A DNA stretch of 64,000 bases. Source: M269 sp964640795 (GTDB lineage: Bacteria; Pseudomonadota; Gammaproteobacteria; Enterobacterales; Alteromonadaceae). The notes beneath the pieces are model-generated. The model was given only the letters and a program-made list of their open reading frames with translations. It ran no database searches and was not told the DNA's origin. Shown here in pieces: positions 16,966 through 26,210 of this stretch. Within the stretch, counting starts at the first letter, position 1; every line of letters begins with the position of its first letter. The translations under genes were made by a program, and so were the position numbers. The stretch lies in assembly GCA_964640795.1 (NCBI GenBank), contig CAZXIN010000019.1:1-64000 (forward strand), written 5' to 3'.

Positions 16966-18249
16966 TTATTGCTTGTAGACTTTTCCGTCTTTCATAACGA
17001 AATGTATGTTTCTAATATGGTTGATATCAGCTGTTGGGTCGCCTTTGACGGCAACGAAGTCGGCGAACTTACCTGCTTCAATGGTGCCTAATGTCTCTGA
17101 TTCACCCAGTAATTCTGCGGCATGGAATGTCGCTGTACGGATGACGTCGATTGGTTTCATGCCTGCCTCGACCATATAGACGAATTCTTTGCCATTATCG
17201 CCGTGCGCTGAAACGCCCGAATCTGTGCCAAATGCTATCTTAACGCCTGCGCGGTAAGCTCTGCTTAATGTATTTTGAATCAGTGGACCAATAGCAGCGG
17301 CTTTAGGGCGAACGAGTTCTGGAAAGAATCCATCAATTTCAGCTTTTTCAACAACCCATTTGCCTGCTAGTACAGTCGGAACATAATAAGTCCCGTGTTT
17401 TTTCATCAAGTCGAAAGTTTCGTCATCCATATATGTGCCATGCTCAATTGAGTCAACACCTGCAATAATGGCTCTCTCCATACCGAGCTTACCGTGTGCA
17501 TGTACGGCAACCTTAAAACCATAATCCTTCGCTGTAGCGACTATTGCATCCAACTCTTCATCTGTAAATTGAGGGTTCTGCCCACTCTTGGCAACGCTTA
17601 ATACACCGCCGGTAGAGGCGATCTTGATTAAATCTGCGCCGTCTTTATAGCGTTGACGAATAGCTTGCCTGGCATCCGCTGGACTGTTAACAACGCCCTC
17701 TTTAGGTCCCGGGTTGCCCATTAGTTCACTATTAAAACCGTTGGTTGGGTCTATGTGACCACCTGTTGAAGATAAAGCTTTGGCTGCTGTAAAAATACGG
17801 GGGCCATCGATAACGCCTCTGTTAATGGCATTTCTTAGTGCAACACTGGCATTGTATTCGTCATTCAAGTTACGGATAGTGGTAAAACCAGCCATTAAAG
17901 TGAGTTCTGCGTAACGAACACCATTGAGCGCATAATCAGCTGCATTGAGTGTGAAACGTTCGACATTGGCTCTTGGCCCATATTGAGAAGTAATATGTGT
18001 GTGCATATCAATAAGGCCAGGTAAAACGGTAGAGTCAGATAAATCAATTAAGCTGTCGCCCGGCGCTGGCTGCTTAAAGCCTTTTTCCACGCTTTTAATT
18101 TTCTTATCATCAATGATGATGGTCATTTTTTTGAAAACTTTGGTGCTGTCCGCTGGGATCATTTTTCCCGCGTGTATATATGTGTCAGCTAGAGCGAGTG
18201 ATGTCGTAAATAATAGCGATGTCGCTAGCATTGTTTTTATTATTTTCAT
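16966..18249 (-). CDS. Exported amidohydrolase (imidazolonepropionase/prolidase-like)
   Basis: This 427-residue protein has a signal peptide ending SLALA-DT. It belongs to the metal-dependent amidohydrolase superfamily: the HTH pair in LIDMHTHITSQYG, a lysine in DLIKIASTGG that would be carbamylated to bridge two metals, histidines in VAVHAHGKLG and SIEHGTYMDD and the catalytic aspartate in FGTDSGVSAHG. Exported members of this subgroup include Xaa-Pro dipeptidases and enzymes cleaving cyclic or N-acylated amino acids. The closing segment LGTIEAGKFADFVAVKGDPT is typical of the group's small beta domain. The substrate is not evident. It is the first gene of a likely two-gene unit with the exported methyltransferase. 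Confidence 0.9.
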   Translation of the reverse strand: MKIIKTMLATSLLFTTSLALADTYIHAGKMIPADSTKVFKKMTIIIDDKKIKSVEKGFKQPAPGDSLIDLSDSTVLPGLIDMHTHITSQYGPRANVERFTLNAADYALNGVRYAELTLMAGFTTIRNLNDEYNASVALRNAINRGVIDGPRIFTAAKALSSTGGHIDPTNGFNSELMGNPGPKEGVVNSPADARQAIRQRYKDGADLIKIASTGGVLSVAKSGQNPQFTDEELDAIVATAKDYGFKVAVHAHGKLGMERAIIAGVDSIEHGTYMDDETFDLMKKHGTYYVPTVLAGKWVVEKAEIDGFFPELVRPKAAAIGPLIQNTLSRAYRAGVKIAFGTDSGVSAHGDNGKEFVYMVEAGMKPIDVIRTATFHAAELLGESETLGTIEAGKFADFVAVKGDPTADINHIRNIHFVMKDGKVYKQ

Positions 18250-18408
18250 AAATACTGTTTTTCGTCCAAATGTCGGTATAAAGCACGTACGTTTGCCTAC
18301 ACTAAGTTAAATTCATGTTATCAGCAAAGCTTAGACTTGGCTTTTATGAGAATAATCTTGCGGATGTGGCAGAGCTTGTTTACAACAGGAGAGTATGCAC
18401 GAAATGAT

Positions 18409-18945
18409 CTATAAATGACCTAAACTGAACGCATAATTTCGGCTATCTATCATTAATTGGTTGCTACCACCGTGCTCTCGAGGAGTACCGATGTCAGCTA
18501 ATTGATAGAAAACGTTCTGGTGGAGACGAGCCCAGAGGTTTCTTCTTACATTGACGTAGGGCAAAATCGCGTCGTTTACCCTATCTTTCATCAAGGTTAC
18601 AGGGTGTTGTTCACTGACTAATATACGGTCTTCAGTCAAGGTACTAAATACAATACCTGTCTCAGTTTGTTGCCACTGAGTAGCAACGAAAGGAACATCA
18701 TCAACCTGAATGCCTACTTTTTCGACCGGGGTGACTAAAAAGTATTTGTCGTCTTCTTTTTTTAAGACAGTAGAGAATAAACGAACAAGAGCCTTCCGAC
18801 CGATAGGCGTACCCATGTACCACCAACTGCCGTCGTGTTTTATACGTAAATCAATATCACCACAAAAATCTGGATCCCACTTGTCGACGGGGGGGAGTTT
18901 TTCAGCAGAGTCGCCAATTTGTTTTTGTAGTTGGTTAAGATCCAT
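18409..18945 (-). CDS. DUF1285 protein
   Basis: This 178-residue cytoplasmic protein matches DUF1285, seen from the order GDIDLRIKHDGSWWYMGTPIGRKALVRLFSTVL, YFLVTPVEKVGIQVDDVPF and the ending NQLMIDSRNYAFSLG (given here in parts of the pattern). Structures of the family show a beta-rich fold with no assigned reaction. The gene follows the DUF3014 gene by 28 bp on the same strand, so the two are likely cotranscribed. Beyond that the function is unknown. Confidence 0.85.
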   Translation of the reverse strand: MDLNQLQKQIGDSAEKLPPVDKWDPDFCGDIDLRIKHDGSWWYMGTPIGRKALVRLFSTVLKKEDDKYFLVTPVEKVGIQVDDVPFVATQWQQTETGIVFSTLTEDRILVSEQHPVTLMKDRVNDAILPYVNVRRNLWARLHQNVFYQLADIGTPREHGGSNQLMIDSRNYAFSLGHL

Positions 18946-18973
18946 AGCGCTTTAGGTATTTAACTTTTGCGTC

Positions 18974-19831
18974 TTACTGACGCTCTTCGACAAGGTCTCT
19001 AATCTCACGCAGTGTTGCTTTGATTAACCGCATGTTTTCAGGTCCTGTTCTGAGCAGTTGCTTTTGCACGTTGGATAAATTCTCTATTCGGTCATCGCGA
19101 AACTTATAAACAACACTTTCGGTATAGACTTCTATGGGAACCGGCACTTCCGGGGTGTCTAATAGATGCTCAATAGCATCTATCAACGATTCATCAAAGT
19201 CATCGTCTGGGTATCCAATTTCTGCGTAATGCTCTTGGATAGACGGCTTATAATAGTCATAGAGTTCTATCAGCTTGTCTGCGTCTGTGCTGTCCAATAC
19301 CTCAACGTATGGGGTATATCGCTTAAAGCTCGCGGCGTCTATCCACTCTTTCCCTGCTTGACGATAAGTTCTAAACGACTTCTCAGGGGCTTGTAAAACT
19401 TGAAAGTTGCTTGCTAACTCTTCTTTACCTAGGTTATCCACAAATACAACGAAGCGCCGTAAAAGCTCTTCATCCACTAAAATACGCGTTAGCTCAGGGT
19501 ACTCAATAATGCCCGCCAATGCGGTTTTAATCGCAATATCACTGCTATCAATGACTTCTGGTTCCGGCGTAGGTTCTGGGGCTGGTGGTGTTTCAACCTC
19601 GGCGATAGGTTGTTCAAGTTCAGGCTCAGGTTCCACAGCCGGTATTTCTTCAACAGGCTCTGGTTCAGGCTGAGGTACCGCTACCTCTGGTTCCTTTATC
19701 GGCACTTTAACAACGACAGCCGGCTCTTCTTTAGATGGCCATAACCAAACAGTGAGTAGTGCCAATAGAATAAAAGCCGCCACAGAAATATGTGGTACTA
19801 AAGACTTTTTGCTGTGTGTCTCTTCGGTCAT
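18974..19831 (-). CDS. DUF3014 inner-membrane-anchored protein
   Basis: The 285-residue protein has one N-terminal membrane helix (ISVAAFILLALLTVWLW, about residues 14-30), a long Pro/Glu-rich linker with repeated PEPEP-type segments (residues about 38-92), and a helical C-terminal domain starting near IIEYPELTRILVDEELLRRF. That order fits DUF3014: a short cytoplasmic start, a membrane anchor, an extended spacer and a periplasmic helical domain. The Pro-Glu linker resembles the spacers of TonB-like proteins and could span part of the periplasm. The function of the family is unknown. It is cotranscribed with DUF1285. Confidence 0.85.
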   Translation of the reverse strand: MTEETHSKKSLVPHISVAAFILLALLTVWLWPSKEEPAVVVKVPIKEPEVAVPQPEPEPVEEIPAVEPEPELEQPIAEVETPPAPEPTPEPEVIDSSDIAIKTALAGIIEYPELTRILVDEELLRRFVVFVDNLGKEELASNFQVLQAPEKSFRTYRQAGKEWIDAASFKRYTPYVEVLDSTDADKLIELYDYYKPSIQEHYAEIGYPDDDFDESLIDAIEHLLDTPEVPVPIEVYTESVVYKFRDDRIENLSNVQKQLLRTGPENMRLIKATLREIRDLVEERQ

Positions 19832-20101
19832 GGAACTCCCAAACCAAGTGATTAATTTCGGTTAGTGATTGAGTGTTAACGTTAACCAATTCAAAGGTGA
19901 ATTGCATTAGCTATTTTAAAACTAATGTAACGAGATAATAAAGAACCGAAGACTCTATGAGTCTCGTTCCATCTCAACTGTGAATTGCTTATCTAATACT
20001 GTTAATATCGACAAAAATATAATTATCAAGGCTGAATTTAAGATGAATTGTACTAATTCTTTTAGCAATATGATGATATTCGTAGCAATAAGGTGCTTGT
20101 G

Positions 20102-21316
20102 ATGAACTTCGTTTTGTATGCAATTCCCTTGTTCTTCTTGCTAATTGCGGTCGAATTGATTGCTGAAAAATGGCGCCAAACTGATTTTTATCGAACAAAT
20201 GATGCTATTAGTAGCTTAAGTGCTGGCGTGCTAAGCCAAATGATCGGTTTAGCTAAAAATTTAGTGCCTTTTACGCTCTATGTTGTCGCTTTTGATAATT
20301 TTGCATTATTAACTTGGGAAAAGTCTGCCTTATTCTGGGTTGTGGCTTTCATCTTTTATGATTTTTGTTACTACTGGAAGCATCGCATGGGGCATGAGGT
20401 TAGTGTGCTTTGGGCTGCCCACGTTGTTCATCATTCGAGCGAGGAGTACAATTTAACCACAGCGTTAAGACAAACAAGCGGCAGTTTTTTGGGTTGGATT
20501 TTCTATATTCCTTTAGCTGTCGTGGGTGTTGAACCTTATGTGCTGGTAAGTGTTGGGTCGTTGAACTTAGTTTATCAGTTTTGGGTGCATACGCGACATG
20601 TACCCAAACTGGGTTGGTTTGAGTGGTTCTTTGTGAGCCCTTCCAATCATCGAGTTCACCACGCGCAAAATGCTCTTTATCTTGATCGCAATTATGGCGG
20701 CGTTTTTATTCTATGGGATAGACTGTTTAAGACATTTCAGGAAGAACAAGAGAATGAGGTACCTGTCTATGGCGTACGCAAAGCATTAAAGAGTTGGAAT
20801 CCAATTTGGACCAACGTACAAGTTTATAGTCAGTTAATGAAAGATAGTGTACGTACGAAGCATTGGCGAGATAAGCTGAAAGTTTGGTTCGGTCGAACAG
20901 GTTGGCGACCTGCGGATATGGAAAGAGATTTCCCATTGGCAAAGTCTGATCTGAGCCAGTTTAAAAAGTTTGATGTTCAACTCAACTTGTCATCGAAGCT
21001 ATATGCTGTTTTACAGCACGCTATGACATTAGGCGTCGCTTTACTATTGTTACTGAATGTTCAGCAATACAGTGCATTGCAACAACTCACAATCATATTG
21101 TTTGTGGGTGTATGTAGTTACACATTAGGCACTTTTTTAGAGCAAAGGTCTTATGCTTTTGGGTTTGAAGTCATTAAGAGTTGTTTATTGATTGTTATCA
21201 GTTGGTCCATGACAGCCAATATAGGTGTATCGTTTGGATTGACTCTGGCTGCTTTGGTTAGCCTAGCTTTATTGTTATGGATGATGAGAAAGCCACAAAG
21301 CCATCTCGTTTCTTAA
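20102..21316 (+). CDS. Sterol desaturase / fatty acid hydroxylase family membrane protein
   Basis: This protein of about 404 residues is polytopic and carries the histidine clusters of the family that bind a di-iron centre: HRMGH, then HVVHHSSEEYN, then HTRHVPKLG and NHRVHHAQN. The diiron oxygenases of this family hydroxylate or desaturate lipids such as sterols, fatty acids or carotenoids at the membrane. The C-terminal part adds about four more hydrophobic segments. The ATG at 20102 is preferred over the GTG at 20093, since AAGG at about 20090 gives proper spacing. It lies 100 bp before the YnjB-like gene on the same strand and could share its transcript. The substrate is unknown. Confidence 0.9.
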   Translation: MNFVLYAIPLFFLLIAVELIAEKWRQTDFYRTNDAISSLSAGVLSQMIGLAKNLVPFTLYVVAFDNFALLTWEKSALFWVVAFIFYDFCYYWKHRMGHEVSVLWAAHVVHHSSEEYNLTTALRQTSGSFLGWIFYIPLAVVGVEPYVLVSVGSLNLVYQFWVHTRHVPKLGWFEWFFVSPSNHRVHHAQNALYLDRNYGGVFILWDRLFKTFQEEQENEVPVYGVRKALKSWNPIWTNVQVYSQLMKDSVRTKHWRDKLKVWFGRTGWRPADMERDFPLAKSDLSQFKKFDVQLNLSSKLYAVLQHAMTLGVALLLLLNVQQYSALQQLTIILFVGVCSYTLGTFLEQRSYAFGFEVIKSCLLIVISWSMTANIGVSFGLTLAALVSLALLLWMMRKPQSHLVS

Positions 21317-21415
21317 AGAGTACTTTGCTGCAAGAGGAACGGGTTATGCACGGTCCTGTCGTGTTGAGAAAACAATGGATCCTGAGCTTCAGAGTGACTT
21401 CATGAGAATTTTATT

Positions 21416-22654
21416 ATGGTGCTAAGAATGACATCACCGATTAAACGGTTTTTACTGCCTTTACTGATAGTTATTGGCCTTTTTGCCTGTTCTGAACCTA
21501 TAGAAGAGGTTGTTTATGATAGTCCACTAGACGTGAGTTGGGCGCAAATAGAGGAAAGAGCCAAGGAACAGAGCGTTTATTGGAACGCATGGGGAGGTGA
21601 CCCTCGTGTCAACGCATACATTGACTGGGTTGGTGAACAGGTTGAACAACGATTCGAAGTACGCTTAGTACACGTTAAGTTGAATGACACGGCTGAAGCG
21701 GTTTCTCGTATTCTAGCGGAACGAGCGGTGGGGCGTCAGCAAGGGGGTTCTGTGGATTTGATTTGGATTAACGGTGAGAATTTTGCTGACCTTAAAGCCA
21801 ATCAAATGTTACTTGGCCCTTTGTCTTCCAAGCTGCCAAATTATCAATGGGTTGATCACGATCAACCTGCTTTTACCAAAGATTTCACGATTGATGTTGA
21901 CGAATTGCAGGTTCCTTGGGGACTTTCAACATTAGTTTGGTTATATAACAGTGACAATGTTGACGTACCGCCACAGAGCGCAAAAGACATGTTGGATTGG
22001 GCCTCAAAAAATCCTGGTCGCTTAACCTACCCTGCCCCACCTAATTTTGTTGGCAGCAGTTTCTTGAAGCAATTGCTTATTGAGTTTACGGTGGATAAAA
22101 AACGGTTATCTCAACCGGTATCTGACAACGCTACCCACCTTGCTGAGCCTGTTTTTGAATTTCTGGAACAGTTACATCCCTTCCTATGGCGTTCAGGTAA
22201 AAGCTTTCCTGTCAGTGCTGAAGCATTGAAGCAACTGTTGGCCGACAACGAGGTTGATTTTAGCCTGAATTTTAATCCAGCTGAGGGTATCAGTGGTATT
22301 TTATCTGGGCAGTTTCCCGAGACGGTGGAAACTTACATTATGGATACGGGAGCCTTAACAAATGGGCACTTTGTCGCAATACCGGTCAATGCAAACTCCA
22401 AAGAGGGCGCGATGGTTGTGGCTAACTTTCTGCTATCGGTTGAGGCACAAGTGCGTAAATCTGACATTAGAGTGTGGGGTGATCCAAGTGCTCTCGATCT
22501 GAAAAAGCTGAGTTCTGAACAAAAGTATCAGTTTGATGAGCTGCAAGAGGACGGGTTACTTGTTAATGTTGATGTCAGTCAGTCATTATCAGAACCTCAC
22601 CCCAGCTGGACTAAATATCTTGAGCGATTGTGGTTGGAGCGATTTAGTCAATGA
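21416..22654 (+). CDS. ynjB: YnjB-like ABC substrate-binding lipoprotein
   Basis: The 412-residue protein has a lipoprotein signal with lipobox LFAC (a shorter start at 21428 is equally possible). The mature sequence resembles E. coli YnjB: VYWNAWGGDPRVNAYIDW at the start of the domain, SVDLIWINGENF, VPWGLSTLVWLYNSD and the GRLTYPAPPNFVGSSFLK hinge region. The family is related to thiamine- and iron-type binding proteins, but the true ligand of YnjB is not established to my knowledge. It overlaps the permease gene by 4 bp (ATGA), so the ABC genes are coupled. Members bind their ligand in the periplasm and deliver it to YnjC/YnjD. Confidence 0.85.
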   Translation: MVLRMTSPIKRFLLPLLIVIGLFACSEPIEEVVYDSPLDVSWAQIEERAKEQSVYWNAWGGDPRVNAYIDWVGEQVEQRFEVRLVHVKLNDTAEAVSRILAERAVGRQQGGSVDLIWINGENFADLKANQMLLGPLSSKLPNYQWVDHDQPAFTKDFTIDVDELQVPWGLSTLVWLYNSDNVDVPPQSAKDMLDWASKNPGRLTYPAPPNFVGSSFLKQLLIEFTVDKKRLSQPVSDNATHLAEPVFEFLEQLHPFLWRSGKSFPVSAEALKQLLADNEVDFSLNFNPAEGISGILSGQFPETVETYIMDTGALTNGHFVAIPVNANSKEGAMVVANFLLSVEAQVRKSDIRVWGDPSALDLKKLSSEQKYQFDELQEDGLLVNVDVSQSLSEPHPSWTKYLERLWLERFSQ

Positions 22655-24351
22655 ACAAATTGGCAGCGCAAGTATTGTTTTTATTGGTATTTGCAGTGCC
22701 TTTAGTGGCGGCTTCTGTTGGCATGATTCTGCCAGCGTTTGGATTTATTGAACTTGGGCAGTGGCAATCACCTAGCTTGTCGGCGTGGAAGGCATTATGG
22801 CAAAGCCCCGGATTAGGCCGGTCAGTTATGTTGTCTTTATTGAGTGGTTTAGTGGCAACCATTTTGTCTTTTGTCTTATCTCAGGCTTTTGTTGCATGGC
22901 GTTACGATAAACAACGAGATTACGCCTTTGATAGCTTAAGTCGACTCTTGTTGGCAGCACCTCACGTGTCCATGGCTGTCGCAACGGCCTTTTTGCTAAC
23001 ACCTTCGGGCCTTATTGCGCGCCTTATATCTCCTTGGTTAACCAGTTGGCATCGGCCAGCAGATTACTTGTTACCTAACGACCCTTATGCACTGTCACTC
23101 ATACTAGGCTTAGTCGCAAAGGAAGCCATCTTCTTGCTAGTGGTTAGTGCTGTCGCGGTCAATCAAATCAAACCTAAACGGCAGTTAGATGTTGCTAAGA
23201 GTTTGGGGTATAGCTTTGCCCAAAGCTGGGTTTTTGTTGTTATTCCTGACATTGTTAAGCGAATCCGATTATCTATTTTTATTGTGTTGGCGTTTTCAGT
23301 CAGTGCGGTAGAGCAAGCATTAGTGTTGGGACCAAGCCAGCCACCAACATTGAGTGTTAAGTTGTTACACTGGTTCTCTGATGGCGATTTATTGAGCCAA
23401 CAACCGCTGGCTGCAGGGAGTGTCTTACTGGTTGTGGTGACAGGTTTAGCTTTCGTCATTTGGCGCTTTTTGGAAGAGGGAGTGAAGCGAATCTTTAGGC
23501 ATCTTGCTTATTACGGTTGTCGACAAAGGTTATGGTCGATAGCTGTAACCCTGACATCACGTTTTATGGCTTTACTCATTATTGTAGCGGTTGTAAGCCT
23601 GATAGTTTTATGTCTCCAGTCTTTAACACAAGGGTGGCGATTCCCAGACGTACTCCCTGACGATTTGTCATTGTTTATATGGCGTTATCATGATGATTTG
23701 TTGATTCCCGCTCTATTACGTACATTTTGGTTGGGTATCCTCTGCGCTATCGTTTCAGTCGCTCTTGCTCTCGCATGGCTAGAAGTGAATCCATTTGCTC
23801 GGCGTTTGCAGCACCTGGTGAAATGGATGATATTCATTCCTCTGTTTACGCCTCAAGTTTCTATTATGTTTGGCCTAAGCTTAGGGTGGAACTTCATGCG
23901 TATTGATGGATTTTGGTTCACTGTCTTATGGGCTCATGTATTATTTTGCTTACCTTATGCGTGGCTGATGCTTGCTGATAGTTTCAATGCCATTGACAAA
24001 CGGTTGATTCATGCCGGACTGACATTGGGAGCGAGCCGTTATCGTGTTTTTTTCAGTATAAAGCTTGCCTTGTTAAAACAACCGATTGCGAATGCTATCG
24101 CGCTGGCGTTTTTGGTGTCGACGTCACTCTATTTGCCAACATTATTTGCTGGAGGGGGGCGTTTTTCAACGGTGACAATAGAAACCATGGCGCTTGCTGG
24201 TAGTGGTAATAGAGGGTTGCTGGGTGCATTAACTGTCGTACAAATGATCCTGCCACTTATTGCTTTACTATTAGCAAAATGGCTACCCTACCTTAATCTT
24301 AAAGAGAACGTTCGCCAAGGGAGATTTAATCTGAGTGGAGCAGATAGCTGA
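22651..24351 (+). CDS. ynjC: YnjC-like ABC transporter permease (double length)
   Basis: This 566-residue inner-membrane protein has about twelve membrane segments arranged as two permease halves in one chain, as in ThiP, FbpB and YnjC. Each half has an EAA-like loop that contacts the ATPase: DVAKSLGYSFAQSWVFVVIPDI in the first (about residues 180-201) and AGLTLGASRYRVFFSIKLALL in the second (given in parts of the pattern). It forms the transmembrane channel of the importer with YnjB-like and YnjD-like partners. Start and stop overlap both neighbours, by 4 bp and 1 bp. Substrate unknown. Confidence 0.87.
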   Translation: MNKLAAQVLFLLVFAVPLVAASVGMILPAFGFIELGQWQSPSLSAWKALWQSPGLGRSVMLSLLSGLVATILSFVLSQAFVAWRYDKQRDYAFDSLSRLLLAAPHVSMAVATAFLLTPSGLIARLISPWLTSWHRPADYLLPNDPYALSLILGLVAKEAIFLLVVSAVAVNQIKPKRQLDVAKSLGYSFAQSWVFVVIPDIVKRIRLSIFIVLAFSVSAVEQALVLGPSQPPTLSVKLLHWFSDGDLLSQQPLAAGSVLLVVVTGLAFVIWRFLEEGVKRIFRHLAYYGCRQRLWSIAVTLTSRFMALLIIVAVVSLIVLCLQSLTQGWRFPDVLPDDLSLFIWRYHDDLLIPALLRTFWLGILCAIVSVALALAWLEVNPFARRLQHLVKWMIFIPLFTPQVSIMFGLSLGWNFMRIDGFWFTVLWAHVLFCLPYAWLMLADSFNAIDKRLIHAGLTLGASRYRVFFSIKLALLKQPIANAIALAFLVSTSLYLPTLFAGGGRFSTVTIETMALAGSGNRGLLGALTVVQMILPLIALLLAKWLPYLNLKENVRQGRFNLSGADS

Positions 24352-25025
24352 TGTCTTTACAGTTGAATAAAGTGGCTCTGTCGATTAACAGTCGGACGCT
24401 ACTTCAGGAAGTAACACTGTCGATAGAACCGGGAACTGTATCTAGTCTCATGGGAGCTAGTGGCAGCGGAAAGTCTACCTTGCTTGACTATATTATTGGT
24501 ACACAAAGTCATCATGTTCAAGCCTCAGGTGATGTCATTTTGGATGGTCGACATATTCATCAAATACCAACAGAAAAGCGTAAAGTGGGCATACTGTTTC
24601 AGGATGCCTTGCTCTTCCCACATCTCACTGTGGGTGAGAATTTGGGTTTTGGGCTGGCGGCTTCATTAACGCGAGAACAACGGTGTGAGCGGATTCAACA
24701 AGCGTTGGATAGCGCTAACCTGTCAGGTGCATATCGCAAAGACCCTGCTACGTTGTCTGGAGGGGAGCGCAACCGTATAGCATTGATGAGAACGTTGTTA
24801 GCAGAGCCTGAAGCGCTATTGTTAGATGAACCATTCTCGCGACTTGATGACATGATGAAACAAAGTTTCCGTGAATTTGTTTTTACGCGAGCAATAGAGC
24901 GCCAAATACCAGTCCTCATGGTGACACATGACATACAAGATACCATTGTTGCGAATGAATTATCCGGTGGTCCTGTCTATGTTGTTGAAAATAAAAATAT
25001 TCAATTGAAGACAAACACGCTCTAG
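24351..25025 (+). CDS. ynjD: YnjD-like ABC transporter ATPase
   Basis: This 224-residue ATPase has Walker A MGASGSGKSTLLDY (about residues 33-46), a Q-loop in LFQDALLFPHL, the ABC signature LSGGERNRIALMRTLL, Walker B EALLLDEPFSRLD and the H-loop VTHDI. It drives import through the YnjC-like permease. The ATG overlaps the permease stop by 1 bp. It lacks the long C-terminal regulatory domain of maltose or iron-type ATPases, as expected for YnjD. The next gene, a radical SAM enzyme, begins 12 bp after its stop. Confidence 0.92.
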   Translation: MSLQLNKVALSINSRTLLQEVTLSIEPGTVSSLMGASGSGKSTLLDYIIGTQSHHVQASGDVILDGRHIHQIPTEKRKVGILFQDALLFPHLTVGENLGFGLAASLTREQRCERIQQALDSANLSGAYRKDPATLSGGERNRIALMRTLLAEPEALLLDEPFSRLDDMMKQSFREFVFTRAIERQIPVLMVTHDIQDTIVANELSGGPVYVVENKNIQLKTNTL

Positions 25026-25037
25026 GAGTCGGTAAAG

Positions 25038-26120
25038 TTGGAAAGTATATATTGGGTAGTTACTTGGGCGTGTCATCGTCGCTGTGAACATTGCTATGAC
25101 GACCGCTTTCGCCCCTACAAAAAAGATGAACTTAAAGAAATCGTCGGTGAAGGTCAAAGTGCTTATCAGGATATTGTTCAGAACCTCCCAGATGACTTTA
25201 GTTATCTTGACCCGAATGTGCTTGATGATGAAGGGCTGTCGACGCGTCGTCGGGGGCGATTGATATTGGCAGGTGGAGAGTTACTCATAGATAGCGTTCG
25301 TGAACCTCTCTTTTATCCTATCTTAGATGCGTTAAAAGAAAAGTATGGTACTAACGGACCGCGCATAGCGATACAAACCACAGGTGACATTCTTACCGAA
25401 GAGATATTGGAGGAGTTGTTAGAGCGCAATGTATGGTCAATTGCTATTTCCAGTATTGATGACTATCACAAAGGCCTCGAAGGGGATAAGAAGTTTCGGT
25501 TGATGAATAAAATCCGCGAGATGATGGCTAAATATGGGGTAGAAGAAACAAGCTTGGGTGGTGCTCAGGATCCGCGTATTCAAGCACCCGAAGAACGTGA
25601 TCATTTAGACGAAGACGGGCCATTTTTCGTCTTTTTTGGTGCACAGCCAGAATTATGGATTGGCGAGTTATGGCCTCGTGGCCGGAGTTGGACGAATGGC
25701 TTATCTAAGGCCACCTACAAAACAAATTTTTGTGCACGTTGGGCTGGCGGTAAGAATTTCTTAAATCATGGATACGCAGGCTCTGAGGTAGCTATTGAAC
25801 CCAACGGTGCTGTCTACCCTTGTTGTATGAAAACAAAATCGACTTTGGGTTATCTAACAGAAGAGCCTCTGATAGAAATTTTGGATGGTTTGAAGGGCCA
25901 CCCTGCAATGGAAGCAATTAATCGAGGAGATCCCGAAGGTATGGGGATCAGTAATGGCTGGGATCGTGAGAAGTATCGTCAGCGCTCACATATTATTGAC
26001 CCTAAAGGAAATGACTACGCTAATCTGTGTATCGGTTGTGACGCTTATTTTGAAAAACATCTAGGTGACAGTTTGAAAGATTTGCGTTTAGAGCGGCTAG
26101 CAAAGAAGGCCAATGCCTAA
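25038..26120 (+). CDS. Radical SAM enzyme with SPASM-like C-terminal cysteines
   Basis: This 360-residue protein starts MESIYWVVTWACHRRCEHCY, with the three cysteines C12, C16 and C19 of a CX3CX2C radical SAM motif that holds a [4Fe-4S] cluster and cleaves SAM to a 5'-deoxyadenosyl radical. A GGE motif (LAGGELLID, about residues 78-86) binds SAM. Near the end C232, C262, C263, C331 and C334 form a SPASM/twitch-like set for an auxiliary cluster. Start: TTG at 25038, chosen because AGGAG lies 9 bp upstream and no ATG is near. It sits 12 bp after the YnjD-like gene. SPASM enzymes often modify peptides or process cofactors; no precursor peptide is visible here. Substrate unknown. Confidence 0.87.
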   Translation: MESIYWVVTWACHRRCEHCYDDRFRPYKKDELKEIVGEGQSAYQDIVQNLPDDFSYLDPNVLDDEGLSTRRRGRLILAGGELLIDSVREPLFYPILDALKEKYGTNGPRIAIQTTGDILTEEILEELLERNVWSIAISSIDDYHKGLEGDKKFRLMNKIREMMAKYGVEETSLGGAQDPRIQAPEERDHLDEDGPFFVFFGAQPELWIGELWPRGRSWTNGLSKATYKTNFCARWAGGKNFLNHGYAGSEVAIEPNGAVYPCCMKTKSTLGYLTEEPLIEILDGLKGHPAMEAINRGDPEGMGISNGWDREKYRQRSHIIDPKGNDYANLCIGCDAYFEKHLGDSLKDLRLERLAKKANA

Positions 26121-26210
26121 AAAGGGTTTGAGGCTTTAATTTTAAAACCCAAATAGCTGTTTCAATCGTAAGTAATAGTCGATTCCTCAAAAATGGTCTG
26201 TAGGTTTGCT

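Noticed and set aside
25038..26120. RiPP pathway centred on the radical SAM enzyme
   Set aside because: No short peptide gene with suitable leader or repeated residues is seen nearby; the next small gene (DUF6482) is a conserved folded-type protein, so only a general role is claimed.
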